A stretch of 64,000 nucleotides of DNA from Norana najaformis (GCA_964023275.1 OZ029929.1:3909844-3973843), one strand, 5' to 3'; positions 44,101 to 59,400 are shown, counted from the first letter of the stretch. Made by a program: numbers and translations. The notes: generated from the letters alone by a model not told the origin.

Positions 44101-47100
44101 CAGACAGTTTGGATGAATTGTGCTTGGTATTGCAGTGTGTTAAAGAACAAAGATTAAATTGAGATACCAGTTTCTGATTTTAGGTTTGATTACAGTTTGG
44201 AGTGAAAGACTTGGAGATACATTGCAGCCATGGGTTTTAAATCACATTGTAATAAAATTATAATAATTAAAATAATAATTAAAATCAACAGTAATTATTA
44301 CTACTTCTGTTACAAGCGGGCATGTATTGATCATGGCCCTGAGGATGAAGGTCTTATTTACTAAAAATTCAAAATGAAAGAATGGTGAGACAATTTTCAC
44401 TTACAGATAGTTATTGATAAACTCTGTATTTCACTGGCAGCTGAAAAAGCTAAGTCATAGGAATCAGGTGTATGACGGGCACTCAACTAAACAAGAAACA
44501 AAGAGGTAGGTTGGCTTTAACTTGGTTCTCAGTCAAAGTCCAAAGATCGGGCATTTGTCCATGTATGGTATTTTGTGGAGTTGCAGCAGTGAACAAGATA
44601 TGGGTATTTGGACGTGAAATTGAATTAAATGTGAAAAATGATTGATTGTTGTTCCTCTGTTGCACTTTGGAATTTGTCATTATGTGACCCTGAAGGTGGC
44701 TGTTTGCACAAGAAGGTCTCAGCCCAGAAGGAACTGTTTGCTGAAGAGGTCATCATCTGGTACTTTCATCAGCTCATTTCGGCCATTGCTCACATTCACA
44801 GCTGTGACATTCTCCACAGGTCAGTACCTCCTCCTCTTCTTCCTCCTCCTCCTCCTCCTCCTCCTCCTACTCTTCCTGCTCCTGCTCCTCTTCCTTCTGC
44901 TGCTCCTCCTTATCATCATCATCATCATTGTTGTTGTCTTCATTGTTGACTGTTGGTGTACACATTTTTTTGCTAGTTACGTAGTTTCTTATCTTTGCTA
45001 ACAGGGATATCAAAACTCTCAATATTTTTCTGACAAAGAATGGTCTCGTGAAGTTAGGTGACTTTGGCATTTCGAAAATGCTCAACGCAAAGTCACAAAT
45101 GGCAGAATCCGTAAGTTATTATTTCTGATTTTGTGTATTTTACAGCACTGTATTTGGCTATGTTTTGTTTCTGTAATATTCTAGAAATGTATGTCAATAT
45201 AAATTTGTAATGCATTCTAAAATATTTATTGTAAAAACTTGTATAGAAATATTGTTATTTATTGCAGAAATTTAATGCTGCTTTGTTTATGTGTTGAACA
45301 TAAGCTGTAAAAGGTGGCTACTTGATTTTGTTGATACAGTGTTTGGCAGGAGCTGATTGGCTGAATTCAAATATTTAAATTTATTCAGCTGGTGTGAAGT
45401 TTAAATTCTCTGTATGTGTTTAACTGCAGTATGTTGGAACGCCGTACTATATGTCTCCAGAACTCATTAAAGGAGAGCTGTAAGTAACATTTAATTTCCG
45501 AAAAATGTACTGTAAACTGGGAAAATGTCACGAATACTCCTAAAACAAATGCCACATTAAAGCAGATTTTACTAGTCGTGTCAGGTTGCATGCTGTTTTT
45601 TCTCTTTCTTTCTCTGTCTGTCTGTCTGTCTGCCTGCCTGCCTGCCTGCCTGCTTGTCTGTCTGTCTGTCTCTAAATTCAAACTCATGACCATAACTGTA
45701 TACTTTATGTGGTGCTGGCACTACTTCTTCCTGTCCTGGGCCTTTCTTCATCTGATGTTCAGTCTGAAACTGTGTCGTACAAGATCTTTTCTGATTGTTC
45801 TGGTCCATGTGGTTCTGGGCCCACCACATTTTGGGTGCTTGCTGTAGAAGAAAAAACCATACTGTTAAAGGAAGCACTACCTTTTAGAAGATCTCAGGAG
45901 GTGGTCTGGTGCAATCTAAGATTGTAGCCATAAGTTCTCTTTCACTTCAACTTGTCAAGTTTACAGCAATAAACAATGCTATCAAGTTTAAGCTAAGACA
46001 AAACTGTAAGCAGCACAGCAGTAACAGCTAGAAAACTTGAGTGGCAGTGACAATACAATAGAAGCAGCATGAGCAGCAGCAAGACAATGGCAAGCAAGAC
46101 AGCAGAAGAAGAGCAATATCTTAAGCTAACCCTTAGAGGCAGCAGTGGAATTGAAGTGTTAGCAACTTCATTTTCTTATCCTCAACATGTTAGGTTGTGT
46201 GGCTAATCCTCTTCCTCGCCATCTGATCTTCTTACGGACTGTATAATGTATATGGTCCATGTACTCGTTTTATAGATGAACTCGCTAAGGGGTGCAAGTG
46301 GGACAGGAATCTTGGACAATATTTCTATCCTGGTGGGAATTTTAACTCTGACTTCTACGTTGACAGTCCACATGGTTGCCATTAGACTGTTGCACAGCCC
46401 CTTGCAGAAAACTACAATAACTTTAAATCTTGTTTGTAGGTATGATCGGAAGTCTGACGTCTGGGCCTGTGGGTGTGTCTTGTACGAACTGCTCACTCTG
46501 TCTCGTGTATTTGATGCCACTGTAAGCATCTCCCAATATTGATTTGATTATTTGTATTTCTATCTTTATATAGCACCGGTATGTAATGCAAAGGGCATCA
46601 GTGGGTAGCATTAAGCAGTTGATTGTCCAAGATCGCATATGGGAATGAAGGTCTTGGAGAAGCTTGAATCCCCAAAAATATCGTATTTCATGGTGAGTTT
46701 CTCAGTGAGTCGGCCATCTTGTCACATGCCAATGGCTTTTTTATATAGTTGACCTAACAGTTCTATTGGTATAATTTGTTGACTTGTATAATAACATTAA
46801 GATAGTAATACACAAGTCATCACCTGATTGGGTATACAGCCATTTTTAAGGTCAAATTGCAGTTCATGCACAATCGTAATCGATCAGACAGACCTAGCTG
46901 AACTCCAAGAGCTGTGAAAGACCAGGATATGGTCTGTGGTGAGCAAACAAGCAGGAAAGGATGACTTGAGTCCGTGCCTGAATCAGTCAGAGAGAATTAT
47001 TTAGTGGGCAAAAAAGCAGGTAGTGAATTCTAAAACTTCAGCTAGAATGGATAGGAGCATGGTACTGTCTTGGTTCAGAGTATTATGATAGGGGTCAAAG

Positions 47101-50100
47101 TGCACCATTGTCATATGGAGTACTTGTGAATCTGTGGGTTGGATGCTGAATTGACCTGACTGAGCTGAAATTTGCAGAGTTGATTTACCAAAATTATAAT
47201 TATTGCTTAGTCCTTTGGAGTGCATCACTTATAGTATCAGCATGGAAACAGCAATTCAGCTACTTCTGGTCAGACAATATTTCCCTATAGCTGACACTTG
47301 GGAACTTAAACCTAATACAGTAGGATGTAATTCAGCCACCTATTAGATACTGCTACTACTAAATACCCTTCATGTTTCTCTCAGCTTAAACACAACCCAC
47401 CCTAACAGCTCCTCACCCCTTCTCTCTGTGGTCTTCTGGCAACTGGACTTAGTTCTTTACATGGCATCGTTGGACAACCCCACTGACTTGACGCAGCACT
47501 CGTGAATAACTGGTGCCCTGCACTTAGCTTCTACACAGTGCTTTATAAATTTCGAGTTTATGATTACTGTTACAATGAATAGTTGTATGTTGATTTGTGT
47601 ATTGGATATTTACAGTTAATTGATATCTGTCTGTATTGTTTAGAATCCCTTACGCCTGGCATCAGACATTGTGACGGCTGAGATTGAGGAAATCAGTACA
47701 TGTTACAGTGAGAATATGCGTCTGATGCTGCATGACATGCTGCACAAGGCTAGTGTGATGAATACACATAACATAGTGTTTACGTCTGTCTGTCCACTTA
47801 ATAGGCTGGTCAGGTGTCCCTCTTACTAGTGCAAACTGTTGCAGGCCTATGCGATGGTCATGACTGAGCACTGTGCTGTGCAGTGCAACACTATCCTGCA
47901 CATGCTGTTGAGCCTTGTGACTTGTAAAGAAATAAATTTTTCAATTTCTGTAGCTGTGTACTTGAGCTGAGAAATTGTGATCCTAAAGCCATGTATTGAA
48001 GGAATAGTAGTGTTGATTAGGACTACAGAGTATTGGCCAAGAAAGGGAACCTTATCCTTACCTCCATTTTTTCATTTATTTGGACAGATGCTAGTGCTTA
48101 GAAATTTGTAATATGTTCAGTTACATGTGTATGTAATATTTATGTATTGTATTTATCTGTGCGTGTTGACTATCTGTTGATATCTAGGATCCTGTGAAGC
48201 GTCCATCAGCTGAACAGCTGCTGTCCTATCCTGTGCTGTCCTGTGTCTCAGAGTAAGAATCTTCTGTAATAGTCTTCTAATATATAATAATAACTCTCTC
48301 TCTCTCTCTGTTTCTGTTCATTCTGCTCAGTCGCTTCTGTCATTTTGTTCTCAAGTTAAAACTTACCATTTTCAAATTGCTTCTCTGCCATAGGCTGCCT
48401 AATGTCTTGTGAAATGACCTTCTGGAAATTGACCTGATTGTGGCTTGGCTTTGGTGTGCCATCGGTTGATGCCTTGTGCATTAGACACCGGCACATTAGA
48501 AATTGCTAATTATCATTATTATTATTATAATATGTCGGCTTTTGCTCACCGTAATGGGTTATATGGTGGAAAAACAACTGCCATTTCCTTGTGATGCACT
48601 GGAGTTTACAGGCCAGAAGTGAGGCCAGTAGTTATCAACTAGTCCCCATACCACCCTATATAAACATTAGAAATAAAATCTAGTAATTGTAATTGTAATT
48701 TAGAATTTATATAGCATCCCTTCAAAACTGACTCATCAGAGGTGCTCTGTTTTATTTAGCAATGATCTATAGGTGTTTTTTGCTTACAGAAACCTAACCA
48801 AAAAGGTTCTGGAACTTAATTCTTGCTCGAGGCCTTTGAGACCTTCAGCTGACATTGGTGAGGTCATCCCTGTTGTCACTTCCAAAACAAGTGAGGTATG
48901 AAACATGATTGGCTGTGTCAAGAGAGATTTACCTGTTATGATGTCAGTGAGATTGGAATTGCAGTAGTCGAGAAGGCTAGACACTAGTGCATTTGCAAAT
49001 AATACTTGTGCAGACGTGGGCACACAACGTCTGACAAGAATGTCACGAATGTTGAAGTGAGAGGATTGACTACATTGTGACAGTATTATGGTTTTTGTGA
49101 CGTCAAATACAGAGTGTCTTGCTGTTCCACTGTTTTTTATGATTATGCAGTGTGATTGTTGTGTGGCTTGTGGCACAAAATACCCTAGCTCATCCTGCTA
49201 CTACGTCTGATTCTGTATGTGATTATTGCCAGGTCTACTGTTGGGGTGGTGGAAAGCTGTTTCCTCAGAAGTTAGACCTATTTGTCAAAGGAAGAAGTGC
49301 ACTCCAGGTGAAGTATTGTTTATCTAGACTAACCCATTCTTTAATGTGTTTACTCTTATAGTTTTATATGGACACTTCAGTTTGTTTTCTAATGCACTTG
49401 CAAGTCTCTTAGTGGTCATCTTTCATGTTCCAAAGGCCAGCAGGACAATTCCGAGAGACAACGAAGACGACCTATTCTTAGGTTAGAACTTCTCTAGGAT
49501 TATTATAAGAATGCACTTGGTAGAATTGGAATACACTCGAATCTCATTATAATGCTGTCTTTGGAAGCCGTATCAAGAGCCACCTTATAATGAAGTTGTG
49601 TTACCCAGTAAGAGCCTGGTAACACGCAGATATCAGGAGTCAAAGTTTTTCTTGCACAGAGTAGGATCATTGATGCATTTGAATATGAGGCCTATGCTAA
49701 GATTATAAAATTCTAAATATTATATAAATATAGAAATAACGATAGCATGAAAGTGTTATATGTCTCACAAATGTCGGCAGTCAATGGAAAGAGGAAATAG
49801 AAAAGGAAATGCCTGTACAGGAAATTCTCACATGTACTCCCATTTTTATGTAAACGAGAGCTGAGCTTAACATTCAAAACGTTACTAATATAGATTACTT
49901 ACTAGCTTGTCCATGTAGCACGCTGCATGTTAAGTTGGTAGCCTTGAGATTCATGGCTTCATGAATTGAGAATTAATTAATTAATTAATTAAGAAAGAAT
50001 TAATCCATGTGTCGAGAAAATGTGTGCATTACTGACATGCCAGCTGCTGGGCTTTTTCTGTAGTGAGTTTATTTTCTATAGGTGCAATAATTTTGGAATC

Positions 50101-53100
50101 CATGTTTCGACTGTTTTATAAAAGATTTCATGTTAAAATGAAGCATCATATTACAAGTCTCTGGTGTGTGTGAGATTAGTGAAGGTAAGATGGTCCGTGT
50201 AGTTGAAGATCTTTGTCGGCTGCATCAAGTCAGTTCCGTCATGTTCACTGTATTGAATTTAAATTGGATTTTGTTGATTTTGCTGTTCAGGTTTCTGCTG
50301 GTTTGTCTCATTTTGCGGTCGTGACTGTGGAGAAGGAACTCTACACATGGGCCGTGAGTTTATATCAATTTAGGTGGACACTAATGTGTTTTAAAGGTAC
50401 ACAAGTAAAGTACGCAATAAGTGATGTACTGTAGGACAAGTTGCATATAGTACCAAATCTGGGATTCCCTGAAACACAGAAAAGTGTTTAAAGGTGCTTC
50501 TTTATTGTTGCATTTTAAGTCCTTTCTCAGTGAATGGTTCTGGTTGATTGAGCATGGTAATATGGAGCACATATGTTGAGGACTGTCGTGGAAACGGGCT
50601 GCATAGGACTTTCTGCAAGTCTTCAATGCATGATTTGATGCCTTGTTATTAAATTGTCTAAAGAATGCAAAAGAGAAATAAAGTGATGAAGATGTGTTTC
50701 TGATGGAATAAAGTTACATTAGAGTTTCTTAACAAATACGTTTGCAAATGAAGCACTGATCTTTCATCTTTGGTGTTGAAGTTTCTGGACCCTGTGAATC
50801 ACGTGAAATTACCAATTCAGTGTTGAAACCCAAAGTTTTGACTGCTTTTGAGTAATTTGGTAGACAGAGACATATAAAACTCTCTTATATGTCCGAAGAA
50901 AAGATTATTCTTCTCTTTGACTGTTTCTGAATGAGTTTGTTGAGAGACATATGTAATGAAATAATAAATAATTAATAATAAGATGAAATAATTAGTAACA
51001 GAAGAGGCAACCGCCCTACTGTCGTACGTTTCAGAGCCTGCATGGTACGACAACTATGACTGGCCAGCTGGGCCACGGAGACAAAGCAGCCTACAAGGCT
51101 CCAAAGAAAGTGGAAGCCTTTGAAGGCATTGCTGTGAAGCAGGCATCGTGCGGGGATGACTTCACCATCTGCCTCACAGGTCAGCAACTCAGATCAGCTT
51201 AGTACAGACTGGTTCAGGTTGAGCATATCAGTCTGCCACTAGTGTGTCCAGGATTTGAGTTCAAGATCGCTTTCTGAAACTGACTGTTTGTTATAGGATG
51301 AAACAACGCAACCCTGGCCTACTGTTTTTACCTGACCTAGTTTTACCTGACCTGACATTGTTTTTGGATTTCTGTTGTGTCTGTGTTTCAGGCAAGCGAT
51401 TGTTCAACTCCAGGATCACACTTCTGAGAACTGTTGCTGATAGAGGCTTGTAATAAATGAGTGGCTTGCCTCAGTGGCAGCTCCAGGATTGCTTGCATGG
51501 GGGAGGGGCAAGAGCATTTCCAGAGGGGTGCCACATTCTGGCAGTCCGCCATGCATGGGTCTGGTCTGAGGGGCGCCGGCATATTACCAAGAGGGACGCA
51601 GGGTTGAACCGCCTCCACAGCTATAGCTAAATCCGCTGGCTTACCTTGTCTTTCCTTGCTGTACCTTACCTTATTGTTTTTTTTTATTTTCAGATGAAGG
51701 AACACTCTATTCATTTGGGTCAAATTACTACGGTTGTCTTGGTTGCAGTGATGGTTGCAACGACGCTTATAGTCCCATTGCACTGAATGCATTTGGTGCT
51801 GAGGCCGTTGCACAGGTGTCTTGTGGTGCTGCACATGTTATTGTCCTGACCTCTTCTGGGTCAGTCTACAGTTGGGGCTGTGGAGAATTTGGTAAGATGT
51901 CTTACTAGACCGAGTTCAGAGATTGGTAATAATAATAGTAATAATATTAATAATAATAATCATAGGTAGGTCCTATGAAGTATGATTAGGTAAGGTGAAA
52001 CAAGGGAAGGGATGATCAAACTCAGAGAAAGGATGACAAGTTGCTGTAAGGTTAGTTTTGCATAAGCAGTAGTAGGAGATTCCAGTGTTAAACAACAGTT
52101 TATGGCTTCCAGAGCCATCGATTTGACCTTGACTTAAGGTCAACTAAGACAAGGAAGGCAAGGTTCAGTACGGTGAAAATAGGCTGGTAAGATTAAGTAA
52201 AGCCAAGTAAGTAAAGCTGGCATGTTCAGTTGAGGTATGGTATGGTTAGGCACAGTAAGACAGAATATGGTTATTTAGTTGACAGAAACATACTGGACAA
52301 CTAGCTACTATGGGGTATTTTTAATATATTATTTCATTTGATTAATAAGCGGCAATTTACACTGTGGTATATGTATTTGCAGGCCGCCTTGGCCTTGGCT
52401 CTGAGGATGATTTCTCCACACCACAACTGGTATGTAAGATATGGTTTGCTAGTAATAGTCACGAGTTTTCTTTGGCTTTTAACAGTAAACAGGCAAAATG
52501 TCTGGTTGTACATGTACTATGAGATAACGTATTTCTTTATTTAGGATGGCATGTTGATCGATTTAGCCTTTCAGTTGTGTTTCTATGCTTTGAATTTGAC
52601 TGCTTTTACACACAGTAAATAAAGAAGTAGTCCAAACGTTATTTTACGATGGTTAATGAATTGTCGATTTTAATTCAAACCTCAGATGCAGCACCAAAAG
52701 GCCGATGGGTAAACTAAAGCAGATGAGTTGTTTTGTACCACACGTACCATTTGGTATCCTAAAGTAAGTGAGATGCCATAGGTTCGAATAGATTCTAACT
52801 CAGATTAAAAATCTTGTGAACCACTTGAAACCCATTTTTTTGTTAAGTTAGCTATACTAAGATGAGAATAATCTAATCTAATTTAATCTAAGAACTTCTA
52901 TAGCACCACTGTAATAATGCTGAAGGCATCAGTCGATGGTTGCTGCTAAGCAAAACCATTGTCCAAGCCAGATTCCTTGGCGAGTCCGGGTCCAAAGAGA
53001 ATCTCAAAAGTTACAGAGACAGCCTAAGAAGGAATTGAGTGAAGGAAGAGGTGAGTTTTTAGTTGAGATCTGAAGGCCAAAACAGACTCTGCAGAGCAAA

Positions 53101-53417
53101 CATTTGCTGGAAGAGAGTTCCAGAGTCTAGGGCCAGCAACAGAAAATTACTTGAGTAAATGAGATGGTGTCATAGGTGCCAACAGGTAAACAAAACTAAA
53201 TGATATTGGTGACAACGGATGCATTAAACTAAAGTAGGTTTTGTTCTATGTGTCTCGATGGGTGTGCTTAACTGAACGAGGTGTATCTGGCTTAGGCTGT
53301 GGCTTAAATCACGGCTTAAAACATTCCTTTTCAGCTAATCCTTCGATGGCTGAATGCTCTTTTAAATGTGCGGTGCCCTTTTTTCGACCTGGGTTGTGTT
53401 ACGGCGCTGTATAAATT

Positions 53418-53459
<42 letters not shown>

Positions 53460-56400
53460 GGTGCCAATGAGTAGCAAACAAGGGATTCGCAGTGTCCACG
53501 CTGGGCCAGAAACTTCTTTCCTTGTAACGGTCAATGGTCGAGTCCTGGCTTGTGGTTCCAATGAACACAACAAACTTGGCTTCAACAACGCAGTTCGTGG
53601 GGTTTCAAAACAACAGGTGAATTAGCATGTATATGGTTATCTGTAGGGACATTTATATAGCTTCTTGAACACTTCCCACAAGCACTGAAAACATAGCTTT
53701 CTTAACTGATGTAACTTTTAAGCTGTGCTTCTGTTGCTGATAATATACATCAGCCAGAACGGTGGAAAATTGGGAGATGATCCAGAGGCCATGACTGAAT
53801 GCCATGTTCTAGTCACCATGTGTTGGTGTGCAGAACGGAGGTCCCTGAGCTGCAGAATGTAGTGATCACTGAACTGAGGGACCTAAAACAAGGATACAAG
53901 GTTCCCGATGAATTTAGTGGCTGTTGCAGCTTGTTCAAAGAAAGGTTCTTGAATCAATGCAGCATTTCCTGCAAATGATGCAATACATTCAAGAAATTTG
54001 ACAGGTTGGACACATTTTGGATGGCGCAGTTGAGGCTAACCTGTCCCAGTTAATTGAGCCCTTCTTCCTCTTATCTCCCTTTCCACTCCAATCCCAAACA
54101 TCACCCACTGTAGCTGTCCGACTGTCTGCCTGCCTGACTCCTGCATCTTGACCTGGAATTGAAAACTATCGATTTTGTTTTGACTGAGCGCTTGTGAATA
54201 AGCTGGTTCCCACAACTTATCTTTCCCTGGGTGCGGTAGAAATCTCACGATTACAATTACGATTACGATCTCAAAAAAACAGGCCAGCAATCAATGCCAT
54301 TCTTATCTTTACACATATAATGCTACAAGTTCCGCTGTAATCACCCTACGTACTGCACAGAACAGGCTTTGATGTTTTGCTGTTTTCGTTTTATGTGAAG
54401 ATTTCCTATGACATTCCCTGTCAACTGTCATTCGCCTCAGTCAAACCACTGAGCAAATATCACATTGTTGCAGTGTCTGCTGGTCGAACTCATACAGCGG
54501 TTATTGACTGTAAGTCAGAAACAAGACTCTATCCTTCATTTATTTCATCAAGCAGTTGTGCTTTATGAAGCTGCATACTCAATGCTACAAGATGGCCATT
54601 GTGTTGCTCATCATTTAAAAGTTTAAAGCTGAAATCCTTTTATATGTAAAGCATAAATATTGGCCTTTTTTTAAGTTAAGGTAGAAAAATGCAGTTCTTA
54701 TTCAAGTTGATTCTAGGCAAAACTTTATTATTTAATGAAAACTTAGTCTTTTTCAGAAAATTATATCCCATAATTTCTCATGAAATTTGCAAAATCTGTA
54801 TACCAGTAAGTCTGAAAAGTGAACTTTAAACAATCTGCGGCCTTGCTCCTCTTGAGATAGTCTTTAGCAATGACCCCTGGGTCACCCTTTGATGAATTTC
54901 CTTAATCAGTTTTATATTGCAGAGTAGCCTACCATGAATTTCTCTGAAATATTTACTGCTATTTATGACATATTTATTAAAGATGAATTTCTCCAAAATA
55001 TTTACTGCTATTTATGAAATATTTATTAAAGATGAATTTCTCTGAAATGTTTACTGCTGTTTATGACATATTTATTAAAGATGAATTTCTCGTAAATATT
55101 TACTGCTGTTTATGAAATATTTATTAAAGATGAATTTCTCTGAAATATTTACTGCTTTTTATGAAATATTTATTAAAGATGAATTTCTCTAAAATATTTA
55201 CTGCTGTTTATGAAATATTTATTAAAGATGAATTTCTCTGAAATATTTACTGCTATTTATGTTTCTTTATCAAGGGATTGGATTTCTGATAACGTTTGGT
55301 TCCAATCGTTTTGGACAATTGGGTCTGGGCGACTTTCGTGTTCACAGCAGCATCAGCATAGTGGGAGGGTCTCTGGCTGGCAAAAGAGTTGTTAAAGTGG
55401 CCTGTGGCGACAGATATACTGTTGTCTCGACTGCAGGTGATCCTTGAACTTCATTTTGGGCATATAATTACCTTTGAACTTTAACTTAGATATTATAAGG
55501 CTTCAATGGGTCATCTAACAAATGACATTAACAGACACTGGCCAATGTCTGACCTCAACTTGAAAGTTGAGGTCAGAATATCGCTGTCAAACTGGTTAGA
55601 CTTTCAACTTTTGCCTTCCTCAGATTCCATTCCTATGATCCGTAGCATGCGATGGGTGTTTCATAATTCGTTTTGCTAGATTCATTTTCCACCTAGAAAA
55701 AAGACCTCTGCCAATTTCTGTGCTTCTTCTGAGCTCCTTTGTTGTTTTGCTTACAAGTTAACAGACCTGTTGTACTTGTTCCAGGTTTTCACCGTTGTTC
55801 TCATTGCGCTGGTGGCCTTTTCTTTATGTTGATTCTCGTGTTGTAAGCTTAGACTCACAGTAGCCGACTGTACCTGTTGTTGAGTTGCTGTGTTGTTGCA
55901 TCTTGGTTGTAACAGACAACATGATCTATTCATGGGGACTTGCTGAGGATGGGCGTCTTGGAAGTCCTCTGTCCTCTGACCAGGGTCGAGGTCCAAACAG
56001 CCAATGCTTCTCCTTTCCACGTCCAATATTTGGATCACTCCATGTTGTGTCAGATGTTTCTTGTTCCCACTGGAATACAGTCATGGTGGCAGGTAGGTCA
56101 GATGGCAAGCATGTCTAGAAACTTTATAGCACCATTTCTTTGCACAAATCATTAATCAGTGGTCATTTCTAAGCAAACCCACATTCCTGTCAAGATCCAT
56201 GAGGTCTGAGAGACCGGAAGACAGGCCGTGGAGGCTGGGGCACCACTGGCGACAGATCACACAGAGCATGTTCTTCTTCATTCTGGAAGCAGTGCAGCCC
56301 AGGAACTCGGAACGTGCCGACAACTATCAACTCTCAATGGGAAATCCATTGCTTGAGCTCTGCACGTATGTGGGAGCCCACTGCTGGTGACTTCTATATC

Positions 56401-59400
56401 ATATCCGAGTAATGCTTGCTAACTGATGATCTTTCTGTTCTTAATGATGTTTAAATTAGTTTAGACTAGCACAGGGAGTATCACTGATTAGGCGGTCTTG
56501 AAGTGGTTCTATATAAATTTCTAATTACAATTACAACCTAAAGTCCTTATTTTATCTAACATTGTCTATCTCACTTTATCTGACCTTGCCTTCTCAACCT
56601 TGCCATATCTACCCTGCCTAGTCTTACGTAACTTTACATTGCCTTATTGTACCTCTCATCTAACCTCACCTAGTCTTATCTTCTTCGGTGTTCTGCCCTT
56701 AGGCTGGCAATCATCCAGTCCAACAGCATATTCCTTGATCTTCCTGGAACTTTCTTTCCCTCAATTCTTCCTTCAATCACTTTCCTCAGGAGAGAATTTC
56801 CACGTAGTTAGCAACCAGTCCAGTTCATTTGTCTCCATATTGTATTGACCAGTGTCCTTTCTTGTCTCTTCATATCTCACCTTACCCAACTCGTCTCATG
56901 TGACTTGACATTCTGTATGAAAACCAGTTGTTTTTATTGTAGAGAAGGTTCTGGCACAGAAAACTATACGATCAGGGAGTGGTTTTTATGAATGCAAAGG
57001 TAGTAGACACGAAATTCTAATTCTTCTTGTTTCTTCGCAGTTTTGTCTTTCTTCTGCTTTTGGTTATAATTCATCGTATGCTAAATCTGATTCCTTGATG
57101 AGAAATTTTTATATCAGTATTGGCAGATAGGATTCTTTTCTCATCCAAAGTCTTTCCACATACCATGCCAGAAAAACATCTTCTTTGGAAGTCGTGAGCC
57201 TTTTATTGATCGCATTTATGCCTATGACTTTGTTATGAATTTATTTATTAACAAAAACAATTAGAAACATCAAACTTATATTTATATTGCAACAATCATA
57301 CGCAGAAAATTCAAACTGTTCTGTCTGATGTATGTAAAGAGCCATTTACGGTTCATCTACAGACATCCATTTTTACTTCTGTTAGATACACCTGTACTTT
57401 TCCCGCACCTTTGACGGATTTTTGAAAGGTGGTGTACCCGTGTTGTACACCCTGAGGGATCAGTCCTGCCTTGATAAGCAATAGTAAATAATAATACCAG
57501 TAATTATTATTATTATTTTGCATTTATTATGCACGCAGGTCTGAGGCACGAAGCAATTGTGAGTGAAGGACTTGCTCAAAGTCCCTACATGGTAACCATC
57601 TAAGGGGAGGCTCGGACCCGTACACTTTGTGTTACAAAGCAAGCGCTCTATCCAGTCGGCTACCATGCCCCACAATAATAACAATAGTAATGAAACTGAT
57701 AATACTGAAAGACTGTTTGAAACTGATTAGTTGAAGGCTTGTTGAAATGGTTGTTAATTTGATAGCGACTTCGCAGATGTCAATACAGAGTGAGGAAGAG
57801 ACGAACAGCACATTTGAGGGTGGATACTTTGCCAGCGAATCCTCCGCTGCCCCTTCATCGTTTGCTAACACTGAAGCTGACAGCTCTGTTCCTGACTGGC
57901 TCAAGGCGGTCAGTCATCAAAACTTGTTAAGCTGTCCATGTTTTACCATAACAGTGACTTTTACTTACCTTTTAAAGATAAATAAATCAAAGAAAAAGTC
58001 AAATAAAATAAAGTGTTCTTGAGCCTGCCCGTTGAATGGACAGAGACTTGGCAGAAAAGTTTGAAAAGCTTGGCAGAAAATTTTTAACGCTTGAAAATTT
58101 TAATGCTGAACGAATCTCATCATAACTTCCTTAAGTTTTTTACACTACTTTTTTACACTATTGTACACTACAACTATTTCATCTACAGAGACATCTGAGT
58201 ATGCCATACTTAAGGAGACATCATTTTTTCATTCGGTACCTGTTACAAACTAAACTCAAACTGCTTTCAAGATTATTCCAAACTAGAATTCACTCAAAAC
58301 TGTAACTGCACAGTTCAGTGCTGACGAAGAACCTTAGATGTGGCAGAGCCATCAAGTTAGCAGCAGCTGTTGAAACAGTCAAAATAACTATCAAGTATCA
58401 GGATCCTCTTGAACAAAAGAAAATAATAGCTGAAATATTTTGCTTGTGTAGCTAATCTATCTAGTGTTGGGGCATTCAGTTGGTGTCTGCATTAGACTGA
58501 TAATGTTTTGAAGAGAAATTACCTGGTCAACTTTAAGAGTAGGACATTTTGCTTTGCTTTGTACATCAGGTATGCAAAGCTTTTAATAAATTTTTAAGGC
58601 ATGCAGAGCTAAAACTGTACAAGTTTTGTGGATGTGCCATAAATTTATAAATAAATGTAATCAAATGTGAGTTAGCTGCACATTGCTGTATTTGGCTGAA
58701 ACAGGAACTGGCTGAGGCAGAATTTATACCAGCAACACCAGATGCCAGTGACGAAAACAAAGAACCAACGATTGCTAACGAACCAGTTAGTATAAAAACA
58801 CCTGATTATTATTTCTCTTATACCAAAGGTAGAATTGTTTGATCGGGTTAAAGAAACCTGAAGGGAGATTCTGGCTCAGTGAATGAATGTGTCTTGTAAA
58901 AGCAAGCGCTAAACGGCTACTGAGAAACAGTCTTTGTCTAGTCACCCAGATCAGACAAATACTGACCAAGAATGTTTGTCTATTCTTGTTTTGCAAGCCA
59001 AGAATTTTGAAGGCAAACAAGAAACCACTATGTTAGCAAGGTACTTACTTAGTACTTAGTCCTTCATGTGCAGCTTCTCCATTCATCTCTGTCAACCACC
59101 AGTCTTCCTGCCTCATCCCATGACATCTCCAAAGTCGTCTCTGATGGTCTCTGGCCAATTCCTTCATGGTCTTCTGTTTCCCCAGTTCCTTTCAGTAATC
59201 CAGTTCATTGCTTAATTGGCTCATCTATCTCTGTCCATGCGAATTATATGTCACATCCATTTCAGTCTTCTCTTTCTGATATTCGTACGTCCTCTTGTCA
59301 AGCCACCTTTTTCTGGGCTTCAACCTCAGCAGTATCACTAGCACTTTCAGCTGTTACCCCTGATCAATATGACTGCCAAAGAGAAGGCATTTCCTAACCT

